DNA from: Frankia umida
GTDB taxonomy: Bacteria > Actinomycetota > Actinomycetes > Frankiales > Frankiaceae
DNA length: 64,000 nt
Direction: 5' to 3'
NCBI RefSeq assembly: GCF_023242945.1
Contig: NZ_JALKFT010000016.1
Location: forward strand, 68,298 to 132,297
Both the position numbers and the translations under genes were made by a program. Positions 16,131 to 23,666 of the stretch are shown piece by piece. Numbering within the stretch: the first letter of the stretch is position 1; each line of letters opens with the position of its first letter. A model generated the notes under the pieces. The model made no database searches and was not told where the DNA came from. It saw only the letters and a list, made by a program, of their open reading frames with translations.

Positions 16131-17408
16131 TCAACCGGCGCGCAGGGCATCACGCAGGGCGATCCTGGTACCGGAACGTCGCACCGCGTTGCCGTACACC
16201 CGACCGGCCAGCCACACCAACACGACGATCATCACCACCGTGAGCACCACCGCCACCACCACCTGCCACGCCGCCACCGCGCCCACCCCGACCAGCATCG
16301 GCATCAGGATCGGCGCGAACAGCGGAATCATCGCCAACACCAGCACCAGCGTGCTCTCCGGCGACGCCGGCAACACCGTCAACCCCACCATGTACGGGAT
16401 GATCAACGCCACGATGATCGGCATGGTCACCCCGGTGGCGTCCTCCTGCCGGCTGACCAGTGCCCCCGCCCCCGCGAACAGCAGCGCGTACATCGCGAAC
16501 CCCAGCAGATACCACAGCAACGCCGTCGCCACCGCCCCCACCGCCAGCCCCGCCGGCATGTCCAGCTGCCCGGTGGCCAACCCCAACCCCAACCCGACCA
16601 CGCCGATCAGCGTCAGCTGCGCCAACGCCACCACGCCGATCCCCAGCACCTTGCCCGCCATCAGCTGCCACGGCCGCACCACCGCGAGCAGCAGTTCCAC
16701 CACCCGGGACGACTTCTCCTCGATCACCCCCTGCGAGACCTGCGGCCCGAAAGTGATCAGCGAGACGTAGATCAGCCCGCCCGCGAGCATCCCCAGCAAC
16801 AACCGTGACCCCGACCGGTCCTCATCCGAACGCAGCGCCGTCACCGCCACCCCCGCCGTCTGGACCGCCCGCCCCACCGTCGCCGGATCCCCACCCAGCG
16901 ACGCGATCTGCCCCTCCAGCGCCGTCTGCCGCGCCGCCACCGTCAACACCGACCCGAGCGCGTCGCCCAGCTCGTCCTTCACCGCCACCCGATAACTCCC
17001 GGACGCGGTGACCTGCGCGAACGCATCCACATCCCCATCCAGGACGGCCCGACTCCCCGCCGCCGCGTCCGCCACCGTGCGCACCTGGACCTTCTCGCCC
17101 AGCGAACGCCCCGCCGCCACGATCGAGGCGGCCTGCCGCCCGTCGGCCGCCGTCAGCGCCACCGTCCGCGTCGGGGGCGACCCGTCCACCGCGTTGAGGA
17201 TCAGCACCGTCGCGGCGATCGCCACCACGAACAACCCCGTGATCACCTGAAACGCCCGGTTCCGCAGCCGCAGCGTGATCTCCCGCATCGCCACCAGCCG
17301 CAGCACCCGAGCCGACCCCACCCCCTCCAGCGCCGGCGCCGCCTCCAGTTCCCGCTCGCCGACCACGCCACGCTCACCCACACCGCCACCGCCGCCCATG
17401 CCGCTCAC
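16131..17408 (-). CDS. ABC-2 type transporter permease (NatB-like)
   Basis: 425 residues. One membrane segment near residue 60 (AFQVITGLFVVAIAATVLIL) is followed by a large extracytoplasmic domain of about 120 residues, then five or six segments beginning LLLGMLAGGLIYVSLITFGP. The segment QVSQGVIEEKSSRVVELLL is the EEK..R coupling motif of NatB/YhaP exporters. It would form an exporter with the ATPase encoded just upstream, which it overlaps by ATGA. Substrate unknown; relatives export Na+ or small toxic compounds. Confidence 0.88.
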   Translation of the reverse strand: MSGMGGGGGVGERGVVGERELEAAPALEGVGSARVLRLVAMREITLRLRNRAFQVITGLFVVAIAATVLILNAVDGSPPTRTVALTAADGRQAASIVAAGRSLGEKVQVRTVADAAAGSRAVLDGDVDAFAQVTASGSYRVAVKDELGDALGSVLTVAARQTALEGQIASLGGDPATVGRAVQTAGVAVTALRSDEDRSGSRLLLGMLAGGLIYVSLITFGPQVSQGVIEEKSSRVVELLLAVVRPWQLMAGKVLGIGVVALAQLTLIGVVGLGLGLATGQLDMPAGLAVGAVATALLWYLLGFAMYALLFAGAGALVSRQEDATGVTMPIIVALIIPYMVGLTVLPASPESTLVLVLAMIPLFAPILMPMLVGVGAVAAWQVVVAVVLTVVMIVVLVWLAGRVYGNAVRRSGTRIALRDALRAG

Positions 17409-18598
17409 GCCGCCCCCTCCGGTCCCGCAGGTCCCGCAGGTCCCGCCGACGGCGCCGAAGCCGTCGACGATCCGGACACCGACCGTTCGGACCCGTCCGG
17501 TGGCTCGGACCTCTCCGGCCGCTCAGGTGCGCCCACCCGCGCCTGCCCTCCCGCCTGTCCTGGCTCCTGCGACTGGACGGCATCCACCGACGACGACGGC
17601 ACGGGAATGGAGACGGCGCGCCCGGTGGGGCCCACGGTCACAGGGCTCCCGTCGGCCTCGTCGCTGACGCCGACGGGAGCGTCCGGGCTGGGCGCGGCCG
17701 GGTCGGCGACGACCTGGCGGAACAGTTCGGCCAGCGACGGACGGCGCCGACGGAACTCCCGCACCGGACCCAGCGCCAACGCCGCCCGCAGGATCACCTG
17801 ATCGTCGGCGTCCGCCGCGAGCTCGACCACCGTCGACGCCCCCTCGGACGACCACCCCAGCACCCCCGCCAGACCATCCGCCCAGCCCCGGGGCGCACCA
17901 GGGACGTCCACGACGAGACTGACCGGGCCGGCCGAACGCAGCGCGTCCACCGTGTCGCAGGCGACCATCCGCCCGGACCGCACGATCCCCACCCGGTCAC
18001 ACAGCCGCTCCACCAACTCCAGCTGATGACTGGAGAACACCACCGGCACCCCCGCCGCGCGCCGCTCGGTGAGCACCTCGCTCATCACGTCCACCGCGAC
18101 CGGGTCCAACCCGGAGAACGGCTCGTCGAGGACCAGCACCACCGGGTCGTGCACCAACGCCGCCGCGAGCTGCACCCGCTGCTGGTTACCCAGGCTCAGC
18201 TTCTGCACCTCGTCGTCACGGCGCTGCGCGACCCCCAGCCGCTCCGTCCACCGTTCGACCGCCCGACGCGCCGCCGCCGGACCAAGCCCGTGCAGCTGCG
18301 CCAGGTACCCCAGCTGCTCGGCGACCTTCATCCGCGGATACAGCCCGCGTTCCTCCGGCATGTACCCGATCCGTCGCCGGACGGCCAGATCCAGCCGCGT
18401 CCCGTCGTAGCGCACCTCACCGGCGTCCGCGGCGAGCACCCCGAGAATGATCCGCATCGTCGTCGTCTTGCCCGCCCCGTTGCTGCCCACGAACCCGAAC
18501 AGCTCACCGGCCCGCACCTCGAACGACATCGCGTCCAACGCCACGACCTCGCCGTAGCGCTTGGACACCCGATCAATCTCCAGCCGCCCGTCGCCCAT
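17405..18598 (-). CDS. ABC transporter ATP-binding protein (NatA-like) with a long C-terminal tail
   Basis: 397 residues from ATG 18598, chosen for GAGAGGTG about nine bases upstream; a longer frame to 18766 has poor codon bias. Walker A GSNGAGKTTT, Q-loop region IGYMPEERGLYPRM, signature LSLGNQQRVQLAAAL (unusual LSLGN in place of LSGGQ), Walker B VVLVLDEPFSGLDP and switch His FSSHQLEL. The last 90 residues are Pro/Ser/Gly-rich and probably disordered. It drives the permease gene that follows. The LSLGN signature is typical of NatA-like exporters. Confidence 0.9.
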   Translation of the reverse strand: MGDGRLEIDRVSKRYGEVVALDAMSFEVRAGELFGFVGSNGAGKTTTMRIILGVLAADAGEVRYDGTRLDLAVRRRIGYMPEERGLYPRMKVAEQLGYLAQLHGLGPAAARRAVERWTERLGVAQRRDDEVQKLSLGNQQRVQLAAALVHDPVVLVLDEPFSGLDPVAVDVMSEVLTERRAAGVPVVFSSHQLELVERLCDRVGIVRSGRMVACDTVDALRSAGPVSLVVDVPGAPRGWADGLAGVLGWSSEGASTVVELAADADDQVILRAALALGPVREFRRRRPSLAELFRQVVADPAAPSPDAPVGVSDEADGSPVTVGPTGRAVSIPVPSSSVDAVQSQEPGQAGGQARVGAPERPERSEPPDGSERSVSGSSTASAPSAGPAGPAGPEGAA

Positions 18599-19105
18599 CC
18601 GCCCACCTCTCCACCGCCCGTCCACCGACGTCCCTGTCCCGACGTCCGATGGTGCGACGACCCTGTTCACGGACCCGCTATAGCCGATATCGCCCACGAC
18701 GACCGCACCGTACCGCCGTGCCCCGTTCACGGCATCCCCGACTGATCGATCCTCTTCCCGGCTCACCCCCCATCCAAAGCCCCCACCAGCAGGTTCCGAG
18801 CCAACGAATCACCCACCCGACACCCCGACGACGCACCCCGTCGACACCTCTCCCTACCGTGCGGCCGCGCCCCTGCGTCCCCGCTCCGCGGTACCCATCG
18901 TGTCGCGCCGGCCACCGAGAGACGCAGTGATCTCCCCCGACCAGCCCAGACCAAGCCCTTGGAGGGCAGGGGGTTGTTCCGTGTTGTTCTTATTTGTTCT
19001 TGATCGTTTTCGGGTTGGCCGGGACGTCGTCAACACCGTTGATTATCTTGCTGGTGGAAGCGGGGCGAGACCGACGCGGCGTGACCGCGGTACGGGGACG
19101 GACGC
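18599..19105. other. Divergent intergenic region with A/T-rich pocket and phased TTGTTC repeats
   Basis: About 500 bases between the ABC operon (minus) and the MerR gene (plus). Around 18970-19050 the composition turns A/T-rich. TTGTTC appears at 18974, 18984 and 18994, exactly ten bases apart, with TTGATC at 19000. The 31-bp repeat copy 1 follows at 19020-19050. Helical phasing suggests protein binding on one face of the DNA. No coding frame is convincing. Confidence 0.55.
19020..19050. repeat. 31-bp dispersed repeat, copy 1
   Basis: The core TCAACACCGTTGATTATCTT contains the inverted repeat TCAAC-ACC-GTTGA followed by TTATCTTG. Identical 22-bp cores lie at 19029-19050 and 28412-28433, and a two-mismatch copy at 34556-34577. 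The nine bases upstream are also similar in all three (CGGGA-like). Read on the minus strand the core encodes KIINGVD, matching a segment next to the transposase remnant at copy 3, so it may be a piece of an insertion sequence. Confidence 0.7.
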
Positions 19106-19136
19106 TTGACCCTGACACCGTGTGAGGTCATAGACC
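19106..19136 (+). promoter_or_regulatory. MerR-type promoter with 19-bp spacer and central dyad
   Basis: TTGACC (19106-19111) and TAGACC (19131-19136) are separated by 19 bp, the stretched spacer characteristic of MerR-controlled promoters. The spacer carries nested dyads: TGACC/GGTCA (19107-19111 and 19126-19130) outside ACAC-C-GTGT (19115-19123). Transcription would start within a few bases of the ATG at 19146. This is a strong candidate for autoregulation by the adjacent MerR gene. Confidence 0.75.
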
Positions 19137-19145
19137 GGTGGAACC

Positions 19146-20024
19146 ATGTTGAGCATCGGAGATGTCGCCCGCCACGGCAGGGTGTCAGTACGCATGCTGC
19201 GCCACTACGACGCGATCGGCCTGCTGCGCCCCGCCCGGGTGGACCAGGCCACCGGCTACCGCTCCTACACCGCCGCCCAGCTCGCCCGACTGCACCGCAT
19301 CGTCGCGCTCCGCGGGCTCGGGTTCGCCCTGGCGGAGGTGGCGCAGCTCTTGGACGAGCAGGTCAGCGCCGAGCAGATGCGCGGCATGCTGCGCCTACGC
19401 GAGGCCGAACTGCACGCCCGGATCGCCGCCGACACCACCCGCCTGGACCAGCTACGGGCACGTCTGCGAACCATCGAGAGCGAGGGAACCATGACCACCA
19501 TCGATGTCACCATCAAGGCCCTTCCCGCCGCGCGGGTCGCCGAACTGACCGGCACCGCCCGCGGCATGGAGCCCCAGTCGATCGGCCCGGTCGTCCGCGG
19601 CCTGTACGACCGGCTCACCAGCGCCCTGACCCGGGCGTCCCTGGAGCCCACCGGCCCCGCGATCGCCTACTACGTCGAGGCCGGCGACGACGAGCACGTG
19701 GAGGTCCACGCCGCCCTGCCGGTCAACGCCCCCTCCCCCACCACGCCCCCCTTCCCCGTTGCGTCCTCGTCCTCGCCCTCGCCCGCCGTCTCGCTGCCGG
19801 ACGGCGTCACGATCGTGGATCTCCCCGCCGTCGAGCAGGCGGCCACCGTCATCCACGAGGGTTCGATGGACGACTGCCTGCCCACCTACCAGGCCCTCGC
19901 CGTCTGGATCGAGAACGCCGGCTACCGCGACGCCGGCCCCGGCCGCGAGATCACCCTCGCCTTCTCCCCCACCGACCCCGCTTCCTGGATCACCGAGATC
20001 CAGCAGCCCGTCACCCGCGCGTAG
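19146..20024 (+). CDS. MerR-family regulator with a GyrI-like effector-binding domain
   Basis: 292 residues. The N-terminal winged helix reads MLSIGDVARHGRVSVRMLRH then YDAIGLLRPARVDQATGYRS, followed by the dimerisation helix to about residue 110. From about residue 118 (TIDVTIKALPAARVAELTGT) the protein is a GyrI/BltR-type small-molecule domain; SWITEIQQPV near the end is the usual closing strand. Such proteins bind hydrophobic drugs and activate efflux genes. A low-complexity insert (NAPSPTTPPFPVASSSSPSP) interrupts the effector domain. The 19-bp-spacer promoter just upstream fits autoregulation. No efflux gene is adjacent in the sense direction. Confidence 0.9.
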   Translation: MLSIGDVARHGRVSVRMLRHYDAIGLLRPARVDQATGYRSYTAAQLARLHRIVALRGLGFALAEVAQLLDEQVSAEQMRGMLRLREAELHARIAADTTRLDQLRARLRTIESEGTMTTIDVTIKALPAARVAELTGTARGMEPQSIGPVVRGLYDRLTSALTRASLEPTGPAIAYYVEAGDDEHVEVHAALPVNAPSPTTPPFPVASSSSPSPAVSLPDGVTIVDLPAVEQAATVIHEGSMDDCLPTYQALAVWIENAGYRDAGPGREITLAFSPTDPASWITEIQQPVTRA

Positions 20025-20040
20025 CACCCCACCGAACCCC

Positions 20041-20095
20041 ACCCAGAGGGACGCGCCACCTTCCGTGGTGCGAAGCCGTCCATCACCGCGGGGTC
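20041..20095. repeat. Repeat R1, copy 1 (55 bp)
   Basis: This segment, containing ACGCGCCACCTTCCGTGGTG then CGAAGCCGTCCATCACCG, recurs at 21574-21626 with a handful of mismatches and a 2-base gap. It follows the MerR stop codon and touches the stop of the minus-strand gene at 20094. The two copies bracket a module of three small genes. Confidence 0.8.
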
Positions 20096-20630
20096 AGGCA
20101 TACGGCCGGGGTGTGAAGGTGGACGCGGCGGGCGGTGCGGACCGCGGTACCCCTTCTCGTGTGGGGATCGTCAGCTCGTCTCCGCCTTCCCGCGCCGCCG
20201 GCGGCGCGGGTCGCGCGGTGTCGGCGGCGGCTTTGAGCCGGCTGTAGATCTCCGCGGCCAGGGCCTGGGTGTGGCGGGGTTCGTGGTGACGCCGGAAGGT
20301 GTCACCAGCGACGTTGAAGTAGGTTCCGGCGCGTTCTCGGCGTTCGGTGAGGTTCAGCGTGATCCGGCGGCCGGCGGGTGGCGCCTCGAGGTCGAGCAGC
20401 GCCCGCAGCACGTCGCAGTGCGGGGAACGCAGCGAGGCGACAGCGGACACGATGAGCCGATGTGCCCGCTGCGCCCGGTACACCGGATGCTCCCCGTCGC
20501 CGTGGGGGCGCCCCGGGGCGAGCAGGTCCAGCAGCTCGGGCTGGTCGAGCAGGTCGGTGGGCAAAGCGATCCCCGGCCGGTAGGCGCGGGCCAGCAGACG
20601 GCCGAGGCGTGCGGGGTCAAGGTCGCTCAT
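20094..20630 (-). CDS. Hypothetical protein, 178 residues
   Basis: ATG 20630 has CAGGAGAG seven bases upstream. The product is mostly helical: LDPARLGRLLARAYRPGIAL, HPVYRAQRAHRLIVSAVASL, ITLNLTERRERAGTYFNVAG and TQALAAEIYSRLKAAADTAR, then a Pro-rich tail. No family recognised. The pattern (basic, helical, small) suggests a DNA-associated or adaptor protein, but that is a guess. It is divergent from the 21029 gene, sharing a 398-base gap with four GCCGGGTT copies, and lies between two copies of repeat R1. Confidence 0.65.
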   Translation of the reverse strand: MSDLDPARLGRLLARAYRPGIALPTDLLDQPELLDLLAPGRPHGDGEHPVYRAQRAHRLIVSAVASLRSPHCDVLRALLDLEAPPAGRRITLNLTERRERAGTYFNVAGDTFRRHHEPRHTQALAAEIYSRLKAAADTARPAPPAAREGGDELTIPTREGVPRSAPPAASTFTPRPYA

Positions 20631-21028
20631 GCGGCGCTCTCCTGGGGGCGAGCTCATACGGGCGGGATAACGCTGCCCGGATCTGATGGTGGCAGCCAGC
20701 GGTCGGCGGTGTTGCCGGGTTCCCGCCAGGTTGACGCCGGGTTGTGTGCCCGGACCGCCAGCACCACGACCAGCAGCTACTCGGTGCCGGGTTCCCGCCG
20801 AGACCACGCCGCCTGGGGTTCGGGACATCCGACGGGATAGCGCCGGGTTCGTGGACTGCACTGCCACCCTCGGGCATGGAAACCTCCGAGAGCCGGGGCG
20901 GCCTTCGGGGAGCGGGGCCGTTAACTTCTCACCGCGACGGCCAGGTGATCGAACCGCCTTGGACGAAGACACCCTCGGGTGAAAGAACGTCAACGATGTT
21001 CTCTGACGCACAAGGCGAGAGGAACTCC
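20631..21028. other. Divergent intergenic region with four GCCGGGTT boxes
   Basis: GCCGGGTT occurs at 20714, 20736, 20786 and 20842. At 20713-20727 and 20785-20799 the match extends to 15 bp (TGCCGGGTTCCCGCC), 72 bp apart. The boxes lie between two divergent small genes, so they may be operator sites controlling both. No other gene or RNA is visible. Confidence 0.5.
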
Positions 21029-21307
21029 ATGGCCGAGGACAGCCCGACCCCCACCATCCCCGACGACGTGCCCACCTCCGTGGTCTACGACATGGCCACC
21101 GAGACCGCCACCCACCTGTCGGCCCATTACGTGCAGCTCTCGCGGAGCGCCGCCACCGAGGACGAGCGTCAGCGCTGGTGGACCAGGGTCATCGAACTGC
21201 GGGACGCGAAGGACGCCGTCAACGCCCACGACCGCGCCACCCTGCTCGCCCGAATCTCCGCATGGACGGCTGAGATCCGCGCGCTGGACGAGGAGCACCG
21301 TGGCTGA
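21029..21307 (+). CDS. Hypothetical acidic helical protein, 92 residues
   Basis: ATG 21029 follows GAGAGGA at 21017-21023, a good ribosome site. The product reads IPDDVPTSVVYDMATETATH, then LSAHYVQLSRSAATEDERQR, then RVIELRDAKDAVNAHDRATL and AWTAEIRALDEEHRG: short helices, no cysteine, no membrane segment. It resembles small actinobacterial antitoxin-like or adaptor proteins, but I know no family. Its end overlaps the GTG of the next small gene by eight bases, so the two are translationally coupled. Confidence 0.65.
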   Translation: MAEDSPTPTIPDDVPTSVVYDMATETATHLSAHYVQLSRSAATEDERQRWWTRVIELRDAKDAVNAHDRATLLARISAWTAEIRALDEEHRG

Positions 21308-21422
21308 CCGCGACCCCTACGAGTTACCCCCGGGCCAGATGAGCCCACACGTCCACCGTCTGATCGTCACCAACCGGACCGGCGCCGACCTGTACGTGAG
21401 CGTCCGCCAGGCCGGCGGCTGA
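21300..21422 (+). CDS. Very small hypothetical protein, 40 residues
   Basis: GTG 21300 lies inside the last codons of the preceding gene. The product starts VADRDPYELPPGQMSPHVHR and continues LIVTNRTGADLYVSVRQAGG. It is well codon-biased and ends at a clean TGA. An ATG-independent, overlapping start fits translational coupling to the 92-residue gene; together they may act as a pair. No domain recognised; beta-strand content is likely in LIVTNRTGADLYVSV. Confidence 0.55.
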   Translation: MADRDPYELPPGQMSPHVHRLIVTNRTGADLYVSVRQAGG

Positions 21423-21573
21423 CTGGCACGCCAGCAGGACGTCGGCTCCAGTTCGTTGCCACCGATCAGGTCACCGCGACGACGTACAAGGGGCTGGCCA
21501 TCGCCATCACGGATGCCCGGACCATCATCCCGATGTCGAGCAGCGCCGGCGGCCAGCGGCTGCTCGGTACCCG

Positions 21574-21626
21574 ACCCAGTGGAACGCGCCACCTTCCGTG
21601 GTGCGGAGCCGTCCATCACCGGGGTC
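21574..21626. repeat. Repeat R1, copy 2
   Basis: ACCCAGTGGAACGCGCCACC and the following TTCCGTGGTGCGGAGCCGTC match 20041-20095 with a handful of mismatches and a 2-base gap. This copy runs directly into repeat R2 copy 1. Confidence 0.8.
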
Positions 21627-21648
21627 GAGACTGGCAGAGTCGCGTGTT
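21626..21648. repeat. Repeat R2, copy 1 (23 bp)
   Basis: CGAGACTGGCAGAGTCGCGT plus GTT is identical to 22825-22847. The two copies flank the methyltransferase gene in direct orientation, each preceded by a short G tract. Confidence 0.85.
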
Positions 21649-21929
21649 TGAGTGACCTGAATTCGCCAGATCGATACCGATGATCGTTACTGGCCGTAAG
21701 GGCGATCGACGCTCCTACGTGACGGCCGGCGGAGCCAGTCGTATCTTGCCGTGGTCGCCGGAGGCGCCTGAAGGCCCGCCGCTGACTGGCCGTTGATTGC
21801 GAGCTGGGTGTGCGGACCGCCCGACCGCTTATCGAGGATCATGCTCGGTCGAGTGTCGCGTATCCCATGGCTCGCCCGGCGACCGCGCGGGCTGCTCGTA
21901 ACGCCCGAGGGTCGAACCGGCAGGTTGGC

Positions 21930-21974
21930 GTCAATCCTAGGTTGACGCCGACCTGCCGTCAACCTAGGGTTGAC
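21930..21974 (+). promoter_or_regulatory. Twin palindromic operators over a leaderless-type promoter
   Basis: GTCAATCCTAGGTTGAC (21930-21946) and GTCAACCTAGGGTTGAC (21958-21974) are two near-identical palindromes 28 bp apart; the second is perfect around TAG. A promoter TTGACG (21942-21947), 17 bp, TAGGGT (21965-21970) overlaps both, placing the transcription start at about the ATG (21977). A dimeric repressor bound here would cover both promoter boxes. Confidence 0.75.
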
Positions 21975-21976
21975 GC

Positions 21977-22816
21977 ATGGCGGAGCTGAAGCGAGAGCCT
22001 GACCTGGTAGACGCGCAGACCGGCGTGGGCCACGCGAACGAGCCGCATCGTGCGCGGCGGGTGGCGCAATCGTTCGGCGTCGACGCCGCGCGTTATGACC
22101 GGACGCGGCCGAGCTACCCGGAAGCGTTGATCGCGCGAGTGGTGGCGGCCAGTCCCGGGCCGCGGGTGGTCGACGTCGGCTGTGGCACGGGCATCGTGGC
22201 CCGCCTGTTGCGCGCGGCGGGCTGCCAGGTGCTGGGAGTCGAGGTGGATGCACGGATGGCCGAGTTCGCGAGACGGGGCGGGCTGGAGGTGGAGGTCGCG
22301 GCGTTCGAGGACTGGGAGCCGGCGGGCCGGGCGTTCGACGCCGTGGTCTCCGGCCAGTCCTGGCACTGGGTGGATCCGGCGAAGGGAGCGGCGAACGCGG
22401 CACGCGCACTGTGCCCGGGCGGTCGACTGACCGTGTTCTGGAACGCCTTCGCGCCCCCGCTCGAGATAGCCGAAGCCTTTGCCTCGGTCTACCGGCACGT
22501 CGCGCCCGACCTGCCGTTCAGCCCATGGGCGGCCCCCACCCTCGACGCGGATGCCTCGCTGGCCGCCAGGGCCGTCGACGGGATGCGAGCCGCCGGCGAT
22601 TTCGGCGACGCCGAACAATGGCGGTTCGGCTGGGAACGGACGTACTCCCGGGACGACTGGCTTGACCAGGTACCCACGCACGGCGGCCACCACCAGCTCC
22701 CGACAGCCCAGCTGAACCAGCTGCTGGCCGGTCTCGGCGCCGCGTTCGACGTGTTTGGCGGCAGCATCACGATGCCCTACGTGACCCTGGCGGTCACGGC
22801 CGAGCGCACCGGGTAA
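21977..22816 (+). CDS. Class I SAM-dependent methyltransferase (Methyltransf_11/25 type)
   Basis: 279 residues. SAM motif I is RVVDVGCGTGIVARLL, the acidic residue after strand 2 is in QVLGVEVDARMAEFA, and WHWVDPAKGAANAARALCPG is the SGQSWHWVD group common to actinobacterial YcgJ/UbiE-like enzymes; motif III is CPGGRLTVFWNA. These enzymes methylate small molecules; the substrate is unknown. The N-terminus (RARRVAQSFGVDAARYDRTR) is the usual cap. It is expressed from its own promoter under twin palindromes, has no partner gene in the same direction, and is flanked by 23-bp direct repeats, so it may be a separately acquired cassette. Confidence 0.9.
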   Translation: MAELKREPDLVDAQTGVGHANEPHRARRVAQSFGVDAARYDRTRPSYPEALIARVVAASPGPRVVDVGCGTGIVARLLRAAGCQVLGVEVDARMAEFARRGGLEVEVAAFEDWEPAGRAFDAVVSGQSWHWVDPAKGAANAARALCPGGRLTVFWNAFAPPLEIAEAFASVYRHVAPDLPFSPWAAPTLDADASLAARAVDGMRAAGDFGDAEQWRFGWERTYSRDDWLDQVPTHGGHHQLPTAQLNQLLAGLGAAFDVFGGSITMPYVTLAVTAERTG

Positions 22817-22824
22817 CTGGGGGG

Positions 22825-22847
22825 CGAGACTGGCAGAGTCGCGTGTT
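22825..22847. repeat. Repeat R2, copy 2 (23 bp)
   Basis: Identical to 21626-21648 and located nine bases after the methyltransferase stop, between converging genes. No inverted repeat within it suggests a terminator. Confidence 0.85.
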
Positions 22848-22943
22848 CGACTGGCGCGTATTCGGCGTACTCCTCATGTCTGGGTGTCACTCCATGTGTC
22901 GGTTGACCTGGGTGCTGGAGGTTTCCCGGCGGCTGGGAGCTCG

Positions 22944-23636
22944 TCACCCGGGCCAGCGCAGGACGTGGGGTGCCTCGGGTAGTTCGTGGTCGATCAGCAC
23001 GTGGGCGTGGTCTCGAGGTGCGGCGGAGGCCTGGTAGAGCTGTTGGCCGGGCAGATAACGCGCCTTGTAGCGTTCGCGGACGGCGGCGGGCGAGCCGAAC
23101 AGGGCGACGTCACGCTGCAGTGCGCGGCGTAGCGACTCGGCGGGGCTGATCTGGAGGAACACGGTGAGGTCCCAGTAGCCGCGTAGCTCGTCGCGGAGGA
23201 GGAAGACGCCGTCGACGATGAGGACCGCGTCGCTCGGTGCTTCGCGGACGGGGCTGTCGAGCGGGGAGTCGTTGAGATGGTCGAACGCGGCCGTGCGGTA
23301 GCGCCGGTCACCGGCCAGGCTCAGCGGGTCCAGGAGAAGGCGTCGTATGGCGGTGTAGTCGAACGCGTCGAGGAAGTAGCCCTCGGGGGACAGCGACCCT
23401 CGGCGGCGACGCGTGGTCTGGGGCTGGTGGAAGCCGTCGACGCTGGCGCGGATGACGGGTCGGCCTCGGTCGGTCAGCGTGCCAGCGAGCTCATCCGCCA
23501 GTGTCGTCTTGCCGGCTGCGTCGGGGCCGTCGATCGCGACGCGCAGTACCCGGTCCGGGCATGCGCCCAGCAGCAGGTCGGCGAGCGAGCTCACGACGCG
23601 GCTGCGGGAAGGTTCCGAAGCAGGATCGTCGATCAT
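22944..23636 (-). CDS. Uridine kinase/phosphoribulokinase-like P-loop kinase
   Basis: 230 residues from ATG 23636. Walker A VAIDGPDAAGKTTLADELA is near residue 35; ASVDGFHQPQTTRRRRGSLS followed by PEGYFLDAFDYTAI gives the substrate-lid region with the DGFH and FDY motifs of uridine kinases; VLIVDGVFLLRDELRGYWDL is the Walker-B-like DGVF motif. It should phosphorylate a nucleoside or other small alcohol using ATP; the exact substrate is unknown. No pyrimidine-salvage partner is adjacent. The gene sits directly beside recombinase debris, yet it looks intact. Confidence 0.85.
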   Translation of the reverse strand: MIDDPASEPSRSRVVSSLADLLLGACPDRVLRVAIDGPDAAGKTTLADELAGTLTDRGRPVIRASVDGFHQPQTTRRRRGSLSPEGYFLDAFDYTAIRRLLLDPLSLAGDRRYRTAAFDHLNDSPLDSPVREAPSDAVLIVDGVFLLRDELRGYWDLTVFLQISPAESLRRALQRDVALFGSPAAVRERYKARYLPGQQLYQASAAPRDHAHVLIDHELPEAPHVLRWPG

Positions 23637-23666
23637 GTGACGTGACGGTAGCGAGGAATCGCCCGG

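Larger units (their letters stand above)
21423..21929. other. Non-coding stretch holding the joined repeats R1 and R2
   Basis: About 500 bases between the 40-residue gene and the methyltransferase operators. Repeat R1 copy 2 and repeat R2 copy 1 abut at 21626. The first 120 bases (to about 21560) contain a plus-strand frame resembling a decayed coding segment (PGCPDHHPDVEQRRR-like, without start), too weak to call. Nothing else is recognisable. Confidence 0.4.
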
